DNA of 27,204 bases from CAZJDM01 sp964544765 (GTDB taxonomy: Bacteria; Bdellovibrionota_B; Oligoflexia; CAYFLR01), in the NCBI GenBank assembly GCA_964544765.1, contig CAZJDM010000051.1, positions 1 through 27,204 of the forward strand. Reading direction: 5' to 3'. The position numbers were made by a program, and so were the translations under genes. Under the pieces are notes generated by a model. It was not told the DNA's origin. It ran no database searches and saw nothing but the letters and a program-made list of their open reading frames with translations. Within the stretch, counting starts at the first letter, position 1; each line of letters opens with the position of its first letter. Positions 24,860 through 27,204 of the stretch are shown here, piece by piece.

Positions 24860-24879
24860 ATAATTTTAATTTCTTACAA
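24851..24879 (-). promoter_or_regulatory. padR operon promoter
   Basis: TTGTAA (24874-24879) and TATACT (24851-24856) on the minus strand are 17 bases apart, 39 bases upstream of the padR ATG. The -10 matches five of six consensus bases. Confidence 0.6.
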
Positions 24880-25004
24880 GTAAAAATATATATTTTAGGA
24901 TTTAAAATAAAAAACATTATTTATTTTAGATATATAGCATTAGATTCGAACCAAATTTTTTCCTCATTAGAATATTCTTTCTCTACTGTAGATATTTAAA
25001 CTAA

Positions 25005-25033
25005 TTGCAAGTAATTTTTATTTCTAGTATCCT
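25005..25033 (+). promoter_or_regulatory. Possible promoter of nitroreductase gene
   Basis: TTGCAA (25005-25010), a 17-base spacer and TATCCT (25028-25033); each box matches four of six bases. A small perfect palindrome TCTACTGTAGA lies just upstream at 24982-24992 and might be a regulator site. Together with the padR promoter these account for the 24813-25121 intergenic region. Confidence 0.35.
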
Positions 25034-25121
25034 ATACTTACCATGGCAGGTCTATATTTATATTTAGGAAAATAACTGTAGCATCTGATGAAGTTATGAT
25101 TTTTTTTAAAGAGGATTAAAT

Positions 25122-26288
25122 ATGGATAGAAGAGATTTCATAAAAAATTCTGGTATAGGGTTTGGTTCTTTGGTTTTATCAACTACTTTTCTTAATTCTT
25201 GTAACACGACAATACCTAAGTATCTAATGCCTTGGAAAGGACCTACATCATTGCAAAGCCAAGATATCAGAAAAGCTGTTTTATCCTATGCCATACTCGC
25301 TGCAAATCCGCATAATAAACAATCATGGATCATTAAATTTACTGGAACTAATTCTTTTGATTTATTTATTGATATGGAGCGTCTTTTACCAGAGACAGAC
25401 CCATTGTCTCGTCAAAGTCACATTGGACAGGGAACTTTTCTAGAAAATATAAAAATTGCCGCTCCTTCTCTGGGTTATAGTGCTAATATAACCTATTTTC
25501 CTAAAGGAGCATATAGCAACTCAAAAGTTGTATCCTTGCCTATTGCTTCTATTAGGTTAGAACCAATTTCTAATCCTAAAGTAGATCCACTATTTACTTA
25601 TATAACAAAAAGACAGAGTAATAAAAGAATCTATGAGAATCGTTCTTTCTCTGACAAAAAAATTTCTAAACTAATTAAAAAACATGCTTTTGCCGATATC
25701 CCTGTATTTTTTTCTGACGATAATAATCTGAAAAAAAATTTAGTATCGATACTCACTGAAGCTATGAAGGTGGAGGTTTCGCTATATAAACGTCATATGG
25801 AAACAGTTAATATGTTTAGATTTGGTGATACTGAGCTTGAAAAACATCGAGATGGTTTTGGAGTAGGGCAATCAGGTATTACAGGGCTAAAAAAATGGAT
25901 GGTTGAAACATTTTTTTTATCAAAAGAAGGTGCTGGTGCAGCAGATTCCAGTTTTGCAAAAACAACCATTGATTTGACACACGATCAAGCAGAGTCGGCG
26001 GCTGCCTACGGATGGATTATATCAAAAGACAATAGTAGATTGAAACAAGTTATGACTGGCCATATATATCAACGTATTAACTTACAGACAGCCCAGCTTG
26101 GAATTGCACAACATCCATTAAGTCAACCATTACAAGAATACACTGACATGATCCCTCTGTACAATAAATTATATAGCCTCCTCGAAGTGCCTAAGGGGCA
26201 TACTCTACAGATGTTGTTTCGTCTTGGGTACGCTGAACAGGTTACTCATGCTCCAAGACGAGAAATAAGTGAGATAATAAGAAGTTAG
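25122..26288 (+). CDS. Tat-exported Acg-like nitroreductase-fold lipoprotein
   Basis: A 388-residue protein of the Acg-like branch of FMN-dependent nitroreductases. The N-terminus has a twin-arginine motif (DRRDFIKNSG) and a possible lipobox (FLNSC, Cys27), so the folded protein may be exported with cofactor and anchored. The core has the characteristic ILAANPHNKQSWIIKF, RLLPETDPLSRQSHIG, KRQSNKRIYENRSF and the end HTLQMLFRLGY. The catalytic activity of this branch is poorly known and could be flavin storage or an inactive mimic. An AGAGGA site precedes the ATG. It is divergent from the PadR operon and may share its control. A twin-Arg lipoprotein form is uncommon in this family. Confidence 0.83.
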   Translation: MDRRDFIKNSGIGFGSLVLSTTFLNSCNTTIPKYLMPWKGPTSLQSQDIRKAVLSYAILAANPHNKQSWIIKFTGTNSFDLFIDMERLLPETDPLSRQSHIGQGTFLENIKIAAPSLGYSANITYFPKGAYSNSKVVSLPIASIRLEPISNPKVDPLFTYITKRQSNKRIYENRSFSDKKISKLIKKHAFADIPVFFSDDNNLKKNLVSILTEAMKVEVSLYKRHMETVNMFRFGDTELEKHRDGFGVGQSGITGLKKWMVETFFLSKEGAGAADSSFAKTTIDLTHDQAESAAAYGWIISKDNSRLKQVMTGHIYQRINLQTAQLGIAQHPLSQPLQEYTDMIPLYNKLYSLLEVPKGHTLQMLFRLGYAEQVTHAPRREISEIIRS

Positions 26289-26475
26289 GGAAAAAAACTG
26301 TGATTAAACAAATCAAAAACCTTTTAAAATCCGTGAATGTATTTTGATTTATGTTTATTACTTTTTTGCTAGATTATACTGACATGGATTATTAACCACG
26401 ATATGCAAAGGAAAAGAATAATAAGCTGGTTGAGTTATTACAAAAACTTCGATATTTATATCATAGTTTTGAAAC
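26289..26475. other. Intergenic region with inverted repeat and possible interrupted ORF
   Basis: AAATCAAAA (26310-26318) and its exact complement (26342-26350) flank a 23-base loop after the nitroreductase stop; this is a weak candidate terminator. Further on, a frame of 27 codons from 26396 reads RYAKEKNNKLVELLQKLRYL and gains its stop inside the IS66 end, as if the IS had cut a gene. The preceding codons are ATG GAT TAT TAA, so a nonsense change would be needed. Confidence 0.35.
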
Positions 26476-26605
26476 GTAAGCGATCCACGATGGGAACCTA
26501 GAATCCGCTAAATTTATGAGTTAAAACTAGATCAGATTAACAAGTCAGGTAGATTGCAGAGGCAAATTACCCGATGTTTAATTTAAATTTTGATCGGAGG
26601 TTTTG

Positions 26606-26929
26606 ATGAAAAGTAATGAGATTGTACAAAAAGAGAGGTATTGGAAGAAAACAATTAAATTATGGCAAGAGAGTGGTCTAAATCAAAGTGCCTTTTGTAA
26701 AAGGAATAATTTAAAGCCCTTTCAGTTAAGTTATTGGTACAACCGCTTAGCTAAAACAGAGATACATCAACAGGAGCCTAGTAAGTTTATTCCTGTTTCT
26801 ACTGAGTCATCAGAATCAAAAAAGCTTAATCCTTTATCTACCGGTCAGTTAAAAATTAAGGAAAAAGAGATAACTCTTGATCATATAGACTTCCAAACAA
26901 TCCTCCAAATATTGGAGGTTCATTCATGA
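26606..26929 (+). CDS. tnpA: IS66 accessory protein TnpA
   Basis: A 107-residue IS66 orf1 product. It shows the helix-turn-helix of the family, KLWQESGLNQSAFCKRNNL followed by FQLSYWYNRL, and a loose C-terminal part. TnpA assists transposition together with TnpB and TnpC. CGGAGG precedes the ATG at 26606 with about five bases; an in-frame TTG just before it is not favoured. Its stop overlaps the tnpB start in ATGA. The last codons hold a hairpin that covers the tnpB ribosome-binding site. Confidence 0.87.
   Translation: MKSNEIVQKERYWKKTIKLWQESGLNQSAFCKRNNLKPFQLSYWYNRLAKTEIHQQEPSKFIPVSTESSESKKLNPLSTGQLKIKEKEITLDHIDFQTILQILEVHS
26902..26918 (+). promoter_or_regulatory. Hairpin over tnpB ribosome-binding site
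   Basis: CCTCCAA and TTGGAGG pair perfectly around a 3-base loop inside the last codons of tnpA. The right arm contains the GGAGG that serves tnpB at 26926. Folding would hide it unless ribosomes on tnpA open the stem, so tnpB would depend on tnpA translation. Confidence 0.7.
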
Positions 26930-27180
26930 TAAGACCTAATAATGGGGTAAAGAAGGTGTATCTGTACAGTAGCCCAGTTGATATGCGAAAAAATATTAGT
27001 GAGCTATCAGTTTTAGTTGAGGCAGAAATGAACCTCAACCTATTTGAAAAATCAATTTTTGTTTTTGTAAATAGAGGTCGAACCATCATCAAGATATTAG
27101 CTTGGGAGCGTAATGGTTTTATTCTATGGTGCAAAAAACTAGAACAAGATGTAATTGTTCACCTGGGTCCTAAATTTTGA
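26926..27180 (+). pseudogene. tnpB: IS66 TnpB, probably frameshifted
   Basis: The IS66 orf2 product, with VYLYSSPVDMRKNISELSVL and IFVFVNRGRTIIKILAWERN as in the family. The normal length is about 115 residues, but this frame stops at 84. Another frame around 27155-27200 reads FTWVLNFDYPHLTI, which looks like the expected continuation after KKLEQ. One base gained or lost near 27145-27155 would explain both. The overlap ATGA with tnpA shows coupling. The end of the window prevents confirmation. Confidence 0.65.
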
Positions 27181-27204
27181 TTATCCTCACTTAACAATAA
27201 TTCA

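Larger units (their letters stand above)
26476..27204 (+). mobile_element. IS66-family insertion sequence, left part, truncated by window end
   Basis: The element begins with GTAAGCGATCC, the GTAAGCG left end usual for IS66-family terminal repeats, followed by about 130 untranslated bases and then overlapping tnpA and tnpB. The large transposase gene tnpC and the right end would lie beyond 27204. The 8 bases before the end (TTTGAAAC) are the expected size of target duplication, which cannot be tested here. Confidence 0.85.

Noticed and set aside
25043..25075. Ten-codon leader peptide before the nitroreductase gene
   Set aside because: No ribosome-binding site and no attenuator-like hairpins.

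Overview
The window is an AT-rich stretch of a draft assembly (ten Ns at 2862-2871) from a diderm bacterium. The evidence for an outer membrane is a TonB-dependent receptor, a FadL-type barrel and at least four probable lipoproteins. Lipobox variety, FG-GAP and cadherin-like surface proteins and the receptor type recall Bdellovibrionota, Myxococcota or Spirochaetota, but I cannot place the organism from sequence alone.

Layout. 1-3.3 kb: an exported rhodanese (-), a secreted DUF3616 protein (+), an orphan ORF tail (+) and an EEP-family nuclease (-) cut by the assembly gap. 3.35-5.44 kb: topoisomerase III (-). 5.5-18.5 kb: seven minus-strand genes in a row, all for envelope proteins. In transcription order these are a lipoprotein with a 7-repeat FG-GAP propeller, a TonB-dependent receptor, two related Ig-like lipoproteins, a VolA/Pla-1-type alpha/beta-hydrolase lipoprotein, a FadL-family barrel and a repeat-bearing lipoprotein. 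18.6-22.9 kb: a three-gene ABC importer (ATPase, fused permease, PgtC-like binding protein) behind a good sigma-70 promoter. 23.3-24.8 kb: a PadR regulator, a DUF2141 protein and a four-helix membrane protein, with a palindrome over the padR promoter. 25.1-26.3 kb: a divergent Tat-exported Acg-like nitroreductase lipoprotein. 26.476 kb to the end: the left end of an IS66 element with tnpA and a damaged tnpB.

Most interesting is the 5.5-18.5 kb envelope cluster. The hydrolase keeps the family landmarks (HG motif, EF-hand-like loop, likely acid and histidine), but the nucleophile elbow reads G-R-G-L-G instead of G-x-S-x-G. It lies next to a fadL-like gene, as VolA does in Vibrio. This suggests a surface lipid-binding and uptake module whose hydrolase became a binding subunit, combined with a TonB receptor and paired Ig-like lipoproteins. 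Several of the proteins carry Asn/Asp or Lys/Ser low-complexity inserts, one of them inside the receptor plug. Smaller points are a Fis-type helix-turn-helix remnant, two sets of 10-bp tandem repeats in intergenic DNA, a duplicated ribosome-binding site at the permease/ATPase junction and a hairpin that would hide the tnpB ribosome-binding site.
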